DNA from: DATAEG01 sp036258135
Lineage (GTDB): Bacteria > Actinomycetota > Actinomycetes > Mycobacteriales > Jatrophihabitantaceae
Direction of reading: 5' to 3'
NCBI GenBank assembly: GCA_036258135.1
Contig: DATAEG010000074.1
Location: 1 to 62,872 of the forward strand
Length of the DNA stretch: 62,872 nucleotides
In this document: positions 8,387-19,477 of the stretch, one piece after another
How the letters are laid out: every line of letters begins with the position of its first letter
Numbering within the stretch: position 1 is the first letter of the stretch
Notes under the pieces: model-generated
What the model was told of the DNA's origin: nothing
Seen by the model: the letters and a program-made list of their open reading frames with translations, nothing else
Database searches by the model: none
Translations under genes and position numbers: made by a program

Positions 8387-9175
8387 CAGCTCCTGGTTCA
8401 GCCGAGCCGCCGTGGCCCGCAGCGCAGCGACGTCCGGGCCGGTGCGGAGGACGCCCCGGGAGACGGCGGGCAGCACGCCTGGCAACCCGCCGAACAGGCG
8501 CCGCACGTCCGCTACGGTGCCGCCCTGAGCGCCCACTCCAGGCACCAGAACCGGGCCGTTCAAGCCGGTCAGGTCGACGGTCAGCTCACCCACGGTGGCG
8601 CCCACCACAACGCCAAGTGACCCCATCGGATCCGCGCCGACGTTATAGGCGCCGAGATCGTCGACAATCCCCTGGGCCAGGGCACGCTGCACGTCCGCGC
8701 CCTCGGGGTTGGAGCTCAACGCGAGCACGAAGACGCCAGCGTCGTGCTTCACCGCTGCCTCGAAGGCGGGCTGGAGCGCGCCGACCCCGACGTAGGGGCT
8801 GACGGTGATGGCGTCCACGGCCAGCGGCGCCGACGGATCGAGATAGGCGTCGGCGTAGGCGGCCATGGTGGTGCCGATGTCGCCACGCTTGACGTCGAGC
8901 AGCACGAGTGTGCCCGCCGTCCGGCAGGCGGAGATCAGCTCTTCCAGGACGGCGATGCCCCGCGCGCCGAACCGCTCGAAGAAGGCCGACTGCGGCTTGA
9001 CCACTGCGACCCGCCCGGCGAAGGCCTCGGCGCAGATCTCGCTGAACCCGCGGAGACCCGCGACATCGTCGCCGAGCCCCCACTGCCGCAGCAGGGCCGG
9101 ATGCGGGTCGAGGCCCACGCACAGCCGGCCGTGGCCGTGCGTGGCCTCCAGCAGCCGGGCGCCAAAGCCGGTCAC
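8375..9175 (-). CDS. pyrF: Orotidine 5'-phosphate decarboxylase
   Basis: Last step of UMP synthesis, decarboxylating OMP. At 266 residues it belongs to the longer class 2 (PyrF type 2) form common in actinobacteria. Markers are RLCVGLDPHPALL, VVKPQSAFFERFG, and the catalytic LLDVKRGDIGTTMAAYADAYL (about 90-110). GTG 9175 overlaps the pyrD TGA (GTGA). It is the last gene of the pyr operon and overlaps the convergent pntB by 12 bp. In many relatives mihF follows pyrF directly; here it does not. Confidence 0.96.
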   Translation of the reverse strand: MTGFGARLLEATHGHGRLCVGLDPHPALLRQWGLGDDVAGLRGFSEICAEAFAGRVAVVKPQSAFFERFGARGIAVLEELISACRTAGTLVLLDVKRGDIGTTMAAYADAYLDPSAPLAVDAITVSPYVGVGALQPAFEAAVKHDAGVFVLALSSNPEGADVQRALAQGIVDDLGAYNVGADPMGSLGVVVGATVGELTVDLTGLNGPVLVPGVGAQGGTVADVRRLFGGLPGVLPAVSRGVLRTGPDVAALRATAARLNQELSAD

Positions 9176-10116
9176 GTGCCCACCATCGCCCGCTGCGGAT
9201 GGGCCCGGCCGATCGCCTCGCGGACCGACGCGAAGCCACGTTCCTCCAGTGCGTCCGTCAGCTCGTGCAGGACCCGGATCGGCGCGGCCGGGTCGCCGAA
9301 CACCGCGGTGCCGACGGAGACGGCGGTGGCGCCGGCGAGCAGGAAGCGCAGCGCGTCCAAGCCGCTGCGGATGCCGCCCATGCCGAGGATGGGCACGTGC
9401 GGCAGGGCCTGGTGCACCTGCCACACGCAACGCAGCGCCACCGGGCGGATCGCGGGCCCGGACAGGCCTCCGGTCACCCCGCCGAGCACCGGCGCCATCC
9501 GGTCCACGTCGATCTCCAGGCCGAGCAGCGTGTTGATGAGGCTGAGCCCGTCGGCCCCGGCGTCGGCACAGGCGCGGGCGATGACGGTGATGTCGGTGAC
9601 GTCCGGGGTCAGCTTCGCGAACACCGGGGTGCGCGGATCGGCGGAGCGCCGCACCGCGCCGATCACCCGGGCGGCCGCGCTGGGATCGCAGGCGAACACC
9701 TCGCCGCGTTTCTCCACATTCGGGCAGGAGATGTTGACCTCGATCATCGACACCGCCCGGTTTCCATACAACCGCCGGGTCAGCGAGACGAACTCGTCCG
9801 TGCTGCTGCCGGCGATGGACACGACGGCGCGGGCGCCGTGCCGGGCCAGCCACGGCAGGTCTTCGCGCAGGAACGCGTCGATGCCGGGACCTTGGAGGCC
9901 GATTGAGTTGAGCATGCCACTCGGTGTCTCGGCCATCCGCGGGGTGGCCCGGCCGGAGCGGGCCCGCAGCTGGATCGACTTGGTGACGACGGCGCCCAGC
10001 TCGTTCACGTCGAAGAACTGGCTCAGCTCCCGCCCCGCCGCGGCGCAGCCGGAGGCGGTGAGCACCGGGTTCGGCAGGGTCAGCGATCCCAATCGGGTGG
10101 TCATTTCGACGGTCAT
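9172..10116 (-). CDS. pyrD: Dihydroorotate dehydrogenase, class 1B catalytic subunit
   Basis: Oxidises dihydroorotate to orotate, 314 residues. The catalytic base of class 1 enzymes is a cysteine, seen here in EVNISCPNVEKRG. The FMN-binding features are TASGCAAAGRE, NTLLGLEIDVDR and the glycine-rich LGMGGIRSGLDALRFLLAGA. The partner PyrK gene lies immediately upstream, which marks the enzyme as the NAD-linked 1B heterotetramer and not the quinone-linked class 2 enzyme. ATG 10116 overlaps the pyrK stop (ATGA). Confidence 0.94.
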   Translation of the reverse strand: MTVEMTTRLGSLTLPNPVLTASGCAAAGRELSQFFDVNELGAVVTKSIQLRARSGRATPRMAETPSGMLNSIGLQGPGIDAFLREDLPWLARHGARAVVSIAGSSTDEFVSLTRRLYGNRAVSMIEVNISCPNVEKRGEVFACDPSAAARVIGAVRRSADPRTPVFAKLTPDVTDITVIARACADAGADGLSLINTLLGLEIDVDRMAPVLGGVTGGLSGPAIRPVALRCVWQVHQALPHVPILGMGGIRSGLDALRFLLAGATAVSVGTAVFGDPAAPIRVLHELTDALEERGFASVREAIGRAHPQRAMVGT

Positions 10117-10975
10117 CCGCCACCGCCCATCGCATCGGCGCCGACGAGATCGGCGGGCAGCCGACCCACGTCGTCCCAGCGCACCCGCCCGCCGTCGAAG
10201 ACCGGGCCGTCGACGCAGGAGCGGACGAACCGGGACCGCCCGTCGTCGCCGCGGACGGGCAGGACGCAGGTCATGCAGACCCCGACACCGCAGGCCATGG
10301 ACTCCTCCACGGCCACCTGGGCGACGATGGCGTGGTCGCGGGCTACCTGCGACACCGCTCGCAGCATCGCCATAGGCCCGCAGGCGTAGACGACCTGGGC
10401 GCCGGTCCGGGCGATGGCGTCCGGCAACGCATCGGTGACCAGGCCCGGCTGCCCGGCGGACCCGTCGTCGGTGGTGACGGTGACCGTGCCGACCGTACGC
10501 CGAACCATCAGCTCGCCGAAGAGCCGGTCCGCGCTCGCCGCGCCGACGATCACTTCCAGCGGCGTGCCGCTGGCCAGCAAACCCCGAGCAAGTGGCACCA
10601 GGGGCGCGGTGCCGTAGCCGCCGCCCACGAGTACGGCGGGCACGGGCCGGCTCGGTAGCGGGAACGGCCGGCCCAGGGGGCCGACGACGTCCAGCCGGGC
10701 CCCGGCGGGCTGACTGACCAGCCACCGGGTGCCCGGACCGTGCTCGGCCACGACGAACGACACGGTCCCTGCGAACTCCGCACCTGGGGTGGCGTCGGAG
10801 ATAGCGAGGGCGCGCCGCAGGATCATGGCGGTATCCGGGCCGCCCACCGCGACGGCCACGAAGTGGCCGGGCTCGAAGCGCTCGGCGATTTCCGGCGCGA
10901 CGATGGTGAACTGCACATACGCGCCGATTTTCTGCACCGAGAAGATCTCGGCGTCGCGCAGGTGCACCGGACCCC

Positions 10976-10979
<4 letters not shown>
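10113..10979 (-). CDS. pyrK: Dihydroorotate dehydrogenase electron transfer subunit (PyrK)
   Basis: FAD and [2Fe-2S] subunit that passes electrons from PyrD to NAD, 288 residues. The N-terminal half is a ferredoxin-reductase-like FAD domain (RFEPGHFVAVAV, MILRRALAISD). The NAD domain has VLVGGGYGTAPLVPLARGLL and VVYACGPMAMLRAV. The cluster ligands are visible as MACGVGVCMTCVLPV plus a later RSCVDGPVF cysteine, a CX4CX2C...C pattern. The start taken is TTG 10979, which forms a TTGA overlap with the carB stop like the other junctions in the operon; GTG 10967 is the alternative. Confidence 0.92.
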
Positions 10980-14275
<3,296 letters not shown>

Positions 14276-14298
14276 GCCGAGTCACCGCCGTCCCGCTC

Positions 14299-14350
14299 GC
14301 GATCTTGATAGCGAGCGCGCGTCATAACTCGTCGTCGCTATCAAGATCGC
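14299..14350. repeat. Perfect 16-bp inverted repeat spanning the carA stop codon
   Basis: Arms GCGATCTTGATAGCGA (14299-14314) and its exact reverse complement (14335-14350), with a 20-bp spacer. The carA TGA (14341-14343) lies inside the second arm, and carB starts at 14275. It can fold as a strong hairpin in the pyr transcript between carA and carB, but there is no T-run, so termination is not certain. A related imperfect dyad occurs at 31661-31713 after aspS. Confidence 0.85.
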
Positions 14351-15432
14351 GTCCGCTCGAGCAGGTCCGCGAACCGGTCGAACAGGTAGTCCGCGTCGTG
14401 CGGGCCGGCGGCGGCCTCGGGGTGGTACTGGACGCTGAAGGCGGGCACGTCCAGCGCGCGCAGGCCCTCCACGACGTTGTCGTTCAGCCCGACGTGGCTG
14501 ACCTCGACGCCGCCGAACTCGGTCTCGGCGACCCGGTCGAGCGGGGCGGCGACGGCGAAGCCATGGTTGTGCGCGGTCACCTCGACCTTGCCGGTGGCCC
14601 GGTCCTGCACCGGCTGGTTGATGCCGCGGTGCCCGTAGCCGAGCTTGTAGGTGCCGAAGCCGTACGCGCGCCCCAGCAGCTGGTTGCCGAAGCAGATGCC
14701 GAACAGCAGCGTTCCCGAGGCCAGCAGGGCGCGCAGCACGGTGATGTCAGCCGTGGACGGGTCGCCCGGCCCGTTGGACACGAACACCGCATCCGCGCCG
14801 GTGGCCCGGATGGTGGCCACGTCCGCGTCGTACGGCAGGACGTGGGTGGTGATGCCGCGCTGTGCCATCCGATGCGGGGTCATCGCCTTAATGCCGTAGT
14901 CCAGCGCCGCCACGGTGAAGCGGTGTGCGCCGATGGCCTCGACGACATACGGCGCGGTGGTGGTCACCGCCGCCGAGAGGTCGGCGCCGGACATCGGCGG
15001 GGAGGTGAGCACCCGTTCGTGCAGGCCCCGCGTCTCTGCCGTGGAGATGGCGCATCGCATGGCGCCGCGCTCGCGCAGGTGGCGGGTCAGCGCCCGGGTG
15101 TCGAGGCCGCTGATACCGACGACGCCCTGGGCGACCAGTGCGTCAGCGAGGCTGGCAGTGGCGCGCCAGGACGAGGGCCGCGGCGCCGGATCGCGCACCA
15201 CGTACCCCGACACCCAGATCCGACCGGACTCGGCGTCCTCGTCGTTGACGCCGGTGTTTCCGATGTGCGGAGCGGTCTGGACGACGATCTGCCGGTGGTA
15301 GCTCGGGTCGGTGAGCGTCTCCTGGTAGCCGGTCATGCCGGTGGCGAAGACGGCTTCACCAAAGGCCTCGCCCTCCGCGCCGAACGGCTCGCCGTGGAAC
15401 GAGCGGCCGTCCTCCAGCACCAGCACAGCCAT
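14341..15432 (-). CDS. carA: Carbamoyl-phosphate synthase small (glutaminase) subunit
   Basis: Releases ammonia from glutamine for CarB. The 363 residues have the CPSase small-chain N-domain (VLEDGRSFHGEPFG, ATGMTGYQETLTDPSY) and a class I glutamine amidotransferase domain with the nucleophile Cys in FGICFGNQLLG (about 246) and the His-Glu pair in QYHPEAAAGPHD. ATG 15432 directly abuts the pyrC stop (TAGATG). The gene ends inside a long inverted repeat. Confidence 0.96.
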   Translation of the reverse strand: MAVLVLEDGRSFHGEPFGAEGEAFGEAVFATGMTGYQETLTDPSYHRQIVVQTAPHIGNTGVNDEDAESGRIWVSGYVVRDPAPRPSSWRATASLADALVAQGVVGISGLDTRALTRHLRERGAMRCAISTAETRGLHERVLTSPPMSGADLSAAVTTTAPYVVEAIGAHRFTVAALDYGIKAMTPHRMAQRGITTHVLPYDADVATIRATGADAVFVSNGPGDPSTADITVLRALLASGTLLFGICFGNQLLGRAYGFGTYKLGYGHRGINQPVQDRATGKVEVTAHNHGFAVAAPLDRVAETEFGGVEVSHVGLNDNVVEGLRALDVPAFSVQYHPEAAAGPHDADYLFDRFADLLERTRS

Positions 15433-16713
15433 CTACGCGAGACTTCCGTTCAGCACCGTGGGCGTGCCGCGCAGGAACGTGGCCACCACTCGGCCGGGCA
15501 GCTTGCGTCCGGCGAACGGGGTGTTGCGGCTGCGCGAGACGACCTCGTGCGGGTCGACCAGCCAGGTGGCGTCCGGGTCTACGAGGACCAGGTTGGCCGG
15601 CTCCCCCGCCTCGATGGGTCGGCCGTGCCCGACTAGCGCCCCGATCCGGGCCGGCGCCGTGCTCATCCGATCGGCGATGCCACGCCACCCCAGCGAGTCG
15701 AGCATGACCTCGATGACGACTGACAGCGCAGTCTGGAGGCCGAGCATGCCCGGCCGCGCCGCGCCCCATTCGGTCTCCTTGTCCTCGGTGGCGTGCGGAG
15801 CGTGGTCGGTGGCCACGCAGTCGATCGTTCCGTCGGCCAGGCCGGCGCGCAGCGCCTCGACGTCGGCCTGGGTGCGCAACGGCGGGTTGACCTTGTAGAC
15901 GGGGTCGTAGGTCTCGGCCAGGTCGTCGGTGAGCAGCAGGTGGTGCGGGGTCACCTCCGCGCTGACCGGCAGGCCCCGCTCCTTGGCCAGCCGGATGATC
16001 TCGACCGAGCCCGCGGTGGAGACGTGGCAGACGTGCAACCGCGAGCCGACGTGTCCGGCCAGCAGCACGTCGCGGGCGATGATCGCCTCCTCGGCCACGC
16101 CCGGCCAGCCGGCCAAACCGATGCGGCCGGAGACCTCGCCCTCGTTCATCTGCGCGTCTACGGTCAGCCGCGGATCTTCGGCGTGTTGGGCAACAACGCC
16201 GTCGAAGGCCTTGACATACTCGAGGGCGCGGCGCATCAGCAGCGGGTCGGAGACGCAGGAGCCGTCGTCGGAGAACACCCGCACCTGTGCCGCCGAGTCG
16301 GCCATGGCGCCGAGTTCGGCCAGCTGGACACCCTGCCGGCCGACGGTCACCGCGCCGATCGGCTGCACGTCGACCCGGCCCGCCTCGCGACCCAGCCGCC
16401 ACACCTGCTCGACCACCCCGGCGGTGTCGGCCGTAGGCTCGGTGTTCGGCATCGCGAAGACGGCGGTGTAGCCGCCCAGGGCCGCCGCCGCCGAGCCCGA
16501 GGCCACGGTCTCGGCGTCCTCCCGTCCGGGTTCGCGCAGGTGAGTGTGCAGGTCCACCAGTCCGGGGAGCAGCACGAGGCCAGCTCCGTCGACGACCTGC
16601 GCCTTCGCCGGCGCGCTGAGTTCGGGAAGGACGGCCGCGATCACCCCGTCGTCGATCAGGACGTCGACGGCGTCCTCGCCATAGGGGCGCACCTGGCGCA
16701 GAACGACGCTCAC
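15433..16713 (-). CDS. pyrC: Dihydroorotase
   Basis: Zinc amidohydrolase that cyclises carbamoyl aspartate, 426 residues from GTG 16713. Metal ligands are in DLHTHLREPGRED (about 58-70), the later VCHVSTAGSVEIIR region, and the catalytic Asp in ATDHAPHATEDKE. The start needs care: the same GTGA context occurs again at 16779 because a 13-bp duplication and a 53-bp element lie between them. The intervening 66 bp is a whole number of codons and stays open, so a form 22 residues longer (beginning ITPRKRSAHDTPRF) could be made. I prefer 16713 because it gives the family N-terminus SVVLRQVRPYG. Confidence 0.94.
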   Translation of the reverse strand: MSVVLRQVRPYGEDAVDVLIDDGVIAAVLPELSAPAKAQVVDGAGLVLLPGLVDLHTHLREPGREDAETVASGSAAAALGGYTAVFAMPNTEPTADTAGVVEQVWRLGREAGRVDVQPIGAVTVGRQGVQLAELGAMADSAAQVRVFSDDGSCVSDPLLMRRALEYVKAFDGVVAQHAEDPRLTVDAQMNEGEVSGRIGLAGWPGVAEEAIIARDVLLAGHVGSRLHVCHVSTAGSVEIIRLAKERGLPVSAEVTPHHLLLTDDLAETYDPVYKVNPPLRTQADVEALRAGLADGTIDCVATDHAPHATEDKETEWGAARPGMLGLQTALSVVIEVMLDSLGWRGIADRMSTAPARIGALVGHGRPIEAGEPANLVLVDPDATWLVDPHEVVSRSRNTPFAGRKLPGRVVATFLRGTPTVLNGSLA

Positions 16714-16722
16714 TGCTCTTCG
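16710..16722. repeat. 13-bp direct repeat, right copy (pyrC start)
   Basis: TCACTGCTCTTCG, identical to 16776-16788. On the minus strand it reads CGAAGAGCAGTGA and contains the pyrC GTG start. Together the two copies bracket the 53-bp element at 16723-16775 and look like a target-site duplication. Confidence 0.9.
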
Positions 16723-16775
16723 GGGTCCCCGCGAAAAACGCGGAGTGTCGTGTGCGGAGCGTTTTCGTGGGGTAA
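16723..16775 (-). repeat. Dispersed intergenic element, copy B (short form) between pyrB and pyrC
   Basis: Matches the first half of the family: reading the minus strand from the pyrB stop, GATTACCCCACGAAA is followed by CGCTCCGCACA and a hairpin CCGCG-TTTTT-CGCGG (16729-16743). The second half present in the copies at 39552 and 46021 is missing. It is bracketed by perfect 13-bp direct repeats, and removing element plus one repeat would restore a GTGA overlap of pyrB and pyrC, the junction type used throughout this operon. Confidence 0.85.
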
Positions 16776-16788
16776 TCACTGCTCTTCG
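16776..16788. repeat. 13-bp direct repeat, left copy (pyrB stop)
   Basis: TCACTGCTCTTCG again; on the minus strand it encodes the last residues and TGA of pyrB (GAAGAGCAGTGA). It is identical to 16710-16722. Confidence 0.9.
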
Positions 16789-17714
16789 CTTCCGCCGAGG
16801 AGGAGGTAGAGGACGGCCATCCGCACGCTGACCCCGTTGGTGACCTGCTCGACGATGGTCGAGCGCTTCGGGTGGTCGGCCACCTCGGCGGCAATCTCCA
16901 TGCCGCGGTTCATCGGGCCGGGATGCATCACGATGGCGTCGTCCGGCAGCAGCGCCATCCGAGGCGCGTCTAGGCCGTAGCGCCGCGAGTACTCCCGGGC
17001 GCTGGGGAAGAACGAGGCGTTCATCCGCTCGCGCTGCACCCGCAGCATCATCACCACGTCGGCCATGGGGAGCGCCTCGTCCAGGTCGTAACCGACCTCG
17101 ACCGGCCAGGTGTCGACCCCCGAGGGCAGCAGCGTCGGCGGGGCGACGAACCGCACGTGCGCGCCGAGGGTCCGCAGCAGCAGCGCGTTGGACCGGGCCA
17201 CGCGGGAGTGCAGCACGTCGCCGACGATCACCACCCGCAGTCCGGCGAGGTCGCCGGCACCGCCACGCAGCCGCCGCCGGATCGTGAACGCGTCCAGCAA
17301 CGCCTGGGTGGGGTGCTCATGCGTGCCGTCCCCCGCGTTGACGACGCTGCCGCGTACCCAGGTGGCCAGCCGGTCCGCGGCGCCGGAGTAGGAGTGCCGG
17401 ATCACGACGGCGTCCGTGCCCATTGCCTCCAGGGTGAGCGCCGTGTCCTTCAGCGACTCGCCCTTGGAGACGCTGGACCCCTTGGCCGCGAAGTTCACCA
17501 CGTCCGCCGACAGCCGCTTGGCGGCGAGCTCGAACGAGGTCTTGGTCCGCGTGGAGTCTTCGTAAAAGAGGTTGACCACGGTCCGGCCGCGCAGCGTCGG
17601 CAGCTTCTTGATCTCGCGTCCGCTCAGCGCCCGGTCGAGCCGCTCGGCGGTGTCGAGGACGAGCACCGCGTCGGTGCGGTCCAGGTCGGCGGCGGAGAGC
17701 AGATGCTTCTTCAC
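16776..17714 (-). CDS. pyrB: Aspartate carbamoyltransferase catalytic subunit
   Basis: Condenses carbamoyl phosphate with aspartate, 312 residues. The carbamoyl-phosphate site is NLFYEDSTRTKTSFELAAKRL (about 48-68), followed by GSSVSKGESLKDT, the THEHPTQALLDAFTI signature (about 131-145), and the aspartate-site loop MLRVQRERM. No PyrI regulatory chain is nearby, normal for actinobacteria. GTG 17714 overlaps the pyrR stop (GTGA). Its stop codon lies in a 13-bp sequence duplicated at the pyrC start. Confidence 0.96.
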   Translation of the reverse strand: MKKHLLSAADLDRTDAVLVLDTAERLDRALSGREIKKLPTLRGRTVVNLFYEDSTRTKTSFELAAKRLSADVVNFAAKGSSVSKGESLKDTALTLEAMGTDAVVIRHSYSGAADRLATWVRGSVVNAGDGTHEHPTQALLDAFTIRRRLRGGAGDLAGLRVVIVGDVLHSRVARSNALLLRTLGAHVRFVAPPTLLPSGVDTWPVEVGYDLDEALPMADVVMMLRVQRERMNASFFPSAREYSRRYGLDAPRMALLPDDAIVMHPGPMNRGMEIAAEVADHPKRSTIVEQVTNGVSVRMAVLYLLLGGSEEQ

Positions 17715-18304
17715 GCGGGGCTCCCGGTGGGTTCGACGATGGCCACGCCGTCGGTGCCGTCCACCTCGCGCAACGAGACGTGCACCTGTGCCTGTGGGTC
17801 GGTGGGGATGTTCTTGCCGACGTAGTCGGCCCTGATGGGCAGCTGGCGGTGCCCGCGATCGACGAGCACGGCCAACTGGACGACGTCCGGCCGGCCCAGT
17901 TCGGTCAGCGCGTCGAGGGCGGCGCGGACCGTTCGACCGGAGAAGAGCACGTCGTCGACCACCACCACGAGCGCGCCGTCGATGCCGCCCGGCGGCTCGA
18001 TGGTCTCGACCAAGGGCCGCACCGAGTGGCGGCGCAGGTCGTCTCGGAACAGGGTGATGTCCAGCACGCCGGCCGGGATCTGCTCGCCGAAGTCCGCGAT
18101 CCGGCCGCTGAGGCGGCTGGCCAACGGCGCGCCTCGGGTGGGAATGCCCATCAGCACCCGGCGCGAGGCGCGGGCGGTGTTCTCGATGATCTGGTGGGCC
18201 AGCCGGTCCAGCGTCCGCGTGATGTCGGCCGGACCGAGGATCTGGGTGACCCGGCCGTCCGTGGGACGGGGCCCGGATATGGCCAGGCGAGCACGTTCTG
18301 CCAT
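17711..18304 (-). CDS. pyrR: Bifunctional pyr operon regulator / uracil phosphoribosyltransferase
   Basis: PyrR binds UMP or UTP and pyr mRNA to shut down the operon, with a weak uracil phosphoribosyltransferase activity. The 197 residues have the PRPP-binding loop VVVVDDVLFSGRTVRAALDAL (about 116-136) and IPTRGAPLASRL. ATG 18304. It is the first gene of the operon, 17 bp downstream of a leader hairpin with the expected PyrR-site sequence, which suggests that the hairpin controls translation of pyrR and the coupled genes. Confidence 0.96.
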   Translation of the reverse strand: MAERARLAISGPRPTDGRVTQILGPADITRTLDRLAHQIIENTARASRRVLMGIPTRGAPLASRLSGRIADFGEQIPAGVLDITLFRDDLRRHSVRPLVETIEPPGGIDGALVVVVDDVLFSGRTVRAALDALTELGRPDVVQLAVLVDRGHRQLPIRADYVGKNIPTDPQAQVHVSLREVDGTDGVAIVEPTGSPA

Positions 18305-18321
18305 TCGGCCTCCGCAACCTT

Positions 18322-18341
18322 GCTCGCCTCACGGGACGAGC
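18322..18341 (-). promoter_or_regulatory. PyrR-binding hairpin in the pyr operon leader
   Basis: On the minus strand the leader reads GCTCGTCCCGTGAGGCGAGC: a GCTCG/CGAGC stem with an inner CC/GG pair closing a CGTGA loop. The CCCGTGAGGCGAGCAAGG type sequence just before pyrR is a recurrent feature of actinobacterial pyr operons and resembles the loop recognised by PyrR in Bacillus. No separate terminator hairpin is visible before the pyrR start, so a translational mode of control is more likely than attenuation (inference). Confidence 0.75.
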
Positions 18342-18363
18342 GTTAAAGGATTCGGTCGCGGCG

Positions 18364-18369
18364 AGGCTA
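18364..18369 (-). promoter_or_regulatory. Likely -10 element of the pyr operon
   Basis: TAGCCT on the minus strand, placing the transcript start about 15 bases before the PyrR hairpin and giving a leader of roughly 50 nt. No convincing -35 hexamer is visible at 17 bp, which is common in high-GC actinobacteria. Confidence 0.5.
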
Positions 18370-18421
18370 CCAGCCCGCCGGGCGTCGGCCGGGCCGCGCC
18401 ACGCATAGCGAGGGCCGGTCC

Positions 18422-18829
18422 TCAGGCGATCGCGGGCTGGTCACGCATCACCCGCCCCAAGACGCCGTTGACGAAGCGGGGCGACTCATCGGTGGACAGC
18501 GTTTTGGCCAGTTCCACCGCCTCGTCGATGACGACCGGATCGGGCACGTCGCTCCGCCACAGCAGCTCGTAGACAGCCAGCCGGAGGATGGCCCGGTCGA
18601 CGTCGGGCATGCGGTCGAGTTCCCAACCCTCGGCGTAGGCCGAGAGGATGGTGTCGATCCGCTCCCGGGCGCCGTGCACGCCTTCCACCAGCTCCACGGT
18701 GTAGTCGTTGACGGGCGGGTCGGCCATCGCCACCCGCTCGGCCACCGTCTCGATCACGTCCACGCCGCGCAGATCGGCCTCGTAGAGCAGGTCCACGGCG
18801 CGCTTTCGTGCCTTCGATCTGGCGGCCAT
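18422..18829 (-). CDS. nusB: Transcription antitermination protein NusB
   Basis: With NusE (S10) it supports antitermination, chiefly on rRNA operons. 135 residues, all-alpha NusB fold: ARSKARKRAVDLLYEADLRG at the N-terminus, VNDYTVELVEGV, then the conserved ILRLAVYELLWRSDVPDPVVIDEAVELAK and FVNGVLGRV. It is 12 bp downstream of efp and probably in the same transcript. The bldD gene that Streptomyces carries between nusB and pyrR is absent. Confidence 0.95.
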   Translation of the reverse strand: MAARSKARKRAVDLLYEADLRGVDVIETVAERVAMADPPVNDYTVELVEGVHGARERIDTILSAYAEGWELDRMPDVDRAILRLAVYELLWRSDVPDPVVIDEAVELAKTLSTDESPRFVNGVLGRVMRDQPAIA

Positions 18830-18841
18830 GACGGGCGCAGG

Positions 18842-19405
18842 CTAGGCGTTGACGCGGCCGAGATAACGGCCGTCGCGGGTGTCCACCTTGACCGTCTCAC
18901 CCGTGCTGACGAACAGCGGCACCTGGATCTCCGCGCCCGTCTCGATCGTGGCGGGCTTGGTGTCGCCGGTGGCTCGGTTGCCCTGTACGCCCGGGTTGGT
19001 GTGCGAGATGACGACCTCAATGCTCGTCGGTAGCTCGACGTACAGCGGCGTCCCGTCGTGGATCGCGACCACGACCTCGGCGTTGTCGAGCAGGAAGTTG
19101 GCGGCGTCGCCAACCGTGTTCGCGGGAACGTGCACCTGGTCGTAGGTCTCGCCGTCCATGAACACGAAGTCGGTGCCCTCGCGGTAGAGGTAGCTCATCC
19201 CCCGCTTGTCGACGTTGGCCGTCTCCACCCGGGTTCCGGCGTTGAAGGTACGGTCCACCACCTTGCCGGTCAGCACGTTCTTCAGCGTGGTGCGCACGAA
19301 GGCGCCGCCCTTGCCGGGCTTGACATGCTGGAACTCCACGACCGTCCACAACTGGCCGTCGATGTTCAGGACCATGCCGTTCTTGAGGTCGTTTGTCGTC
19401 GCCAC
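18842..19405 (-). CDS. efp: Translation elongation factor P
   Basis: Relieves ribosome stalling at polyproline stretches. The 187 residues show three beta-barrel domains: KNGMVLNIDGQLWTVVEFQHVKPGKGGAFVRT, with the loop lysine of PGKGGAF (residue 32) at the modifiable position, and the C-terminal signature STGETVKVDTRDGRYLGRVNA. GTG 19405 is preceded by a strong GAAGGAGA site. Confidence 0.97.
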   Translation of the reverse strand: MATTNDLKNGMVLNIDGQLWTVVEFQHVKPGKGGAFVRTTLKNVLTGKVVDRTFNAGTRVETANVDKRGMSYLYREGTDFVFMDGETYDQVHVPANTVGDAANFLLDNAEVVVAIHDGTPLYVELPTSIEVVISHTNPGVQGNRATGDTKPATIETGAEIQVPLFVSTGETVKVDTRDGRYLGRVNA

Positions 19406-19444
19406 TGCGCGCAGGTCTCCTTCAAGATTGCCGGGGGTCCAGCA

Positions 19445-19450
19445 ATGCTA
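19445..19450 (-). promoter_or_regulatory. Possible -10 element of efp-nusB
   Basis: TAGCAT on the minus strand, about 40 bases before the efp start, in the 72-bp gap after the phzF-like gene. No clear -35. Confidence 0.35.
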
Positions 19451-19477
19451 CCGGCGCTCATACGAGCGGGCGGACGG

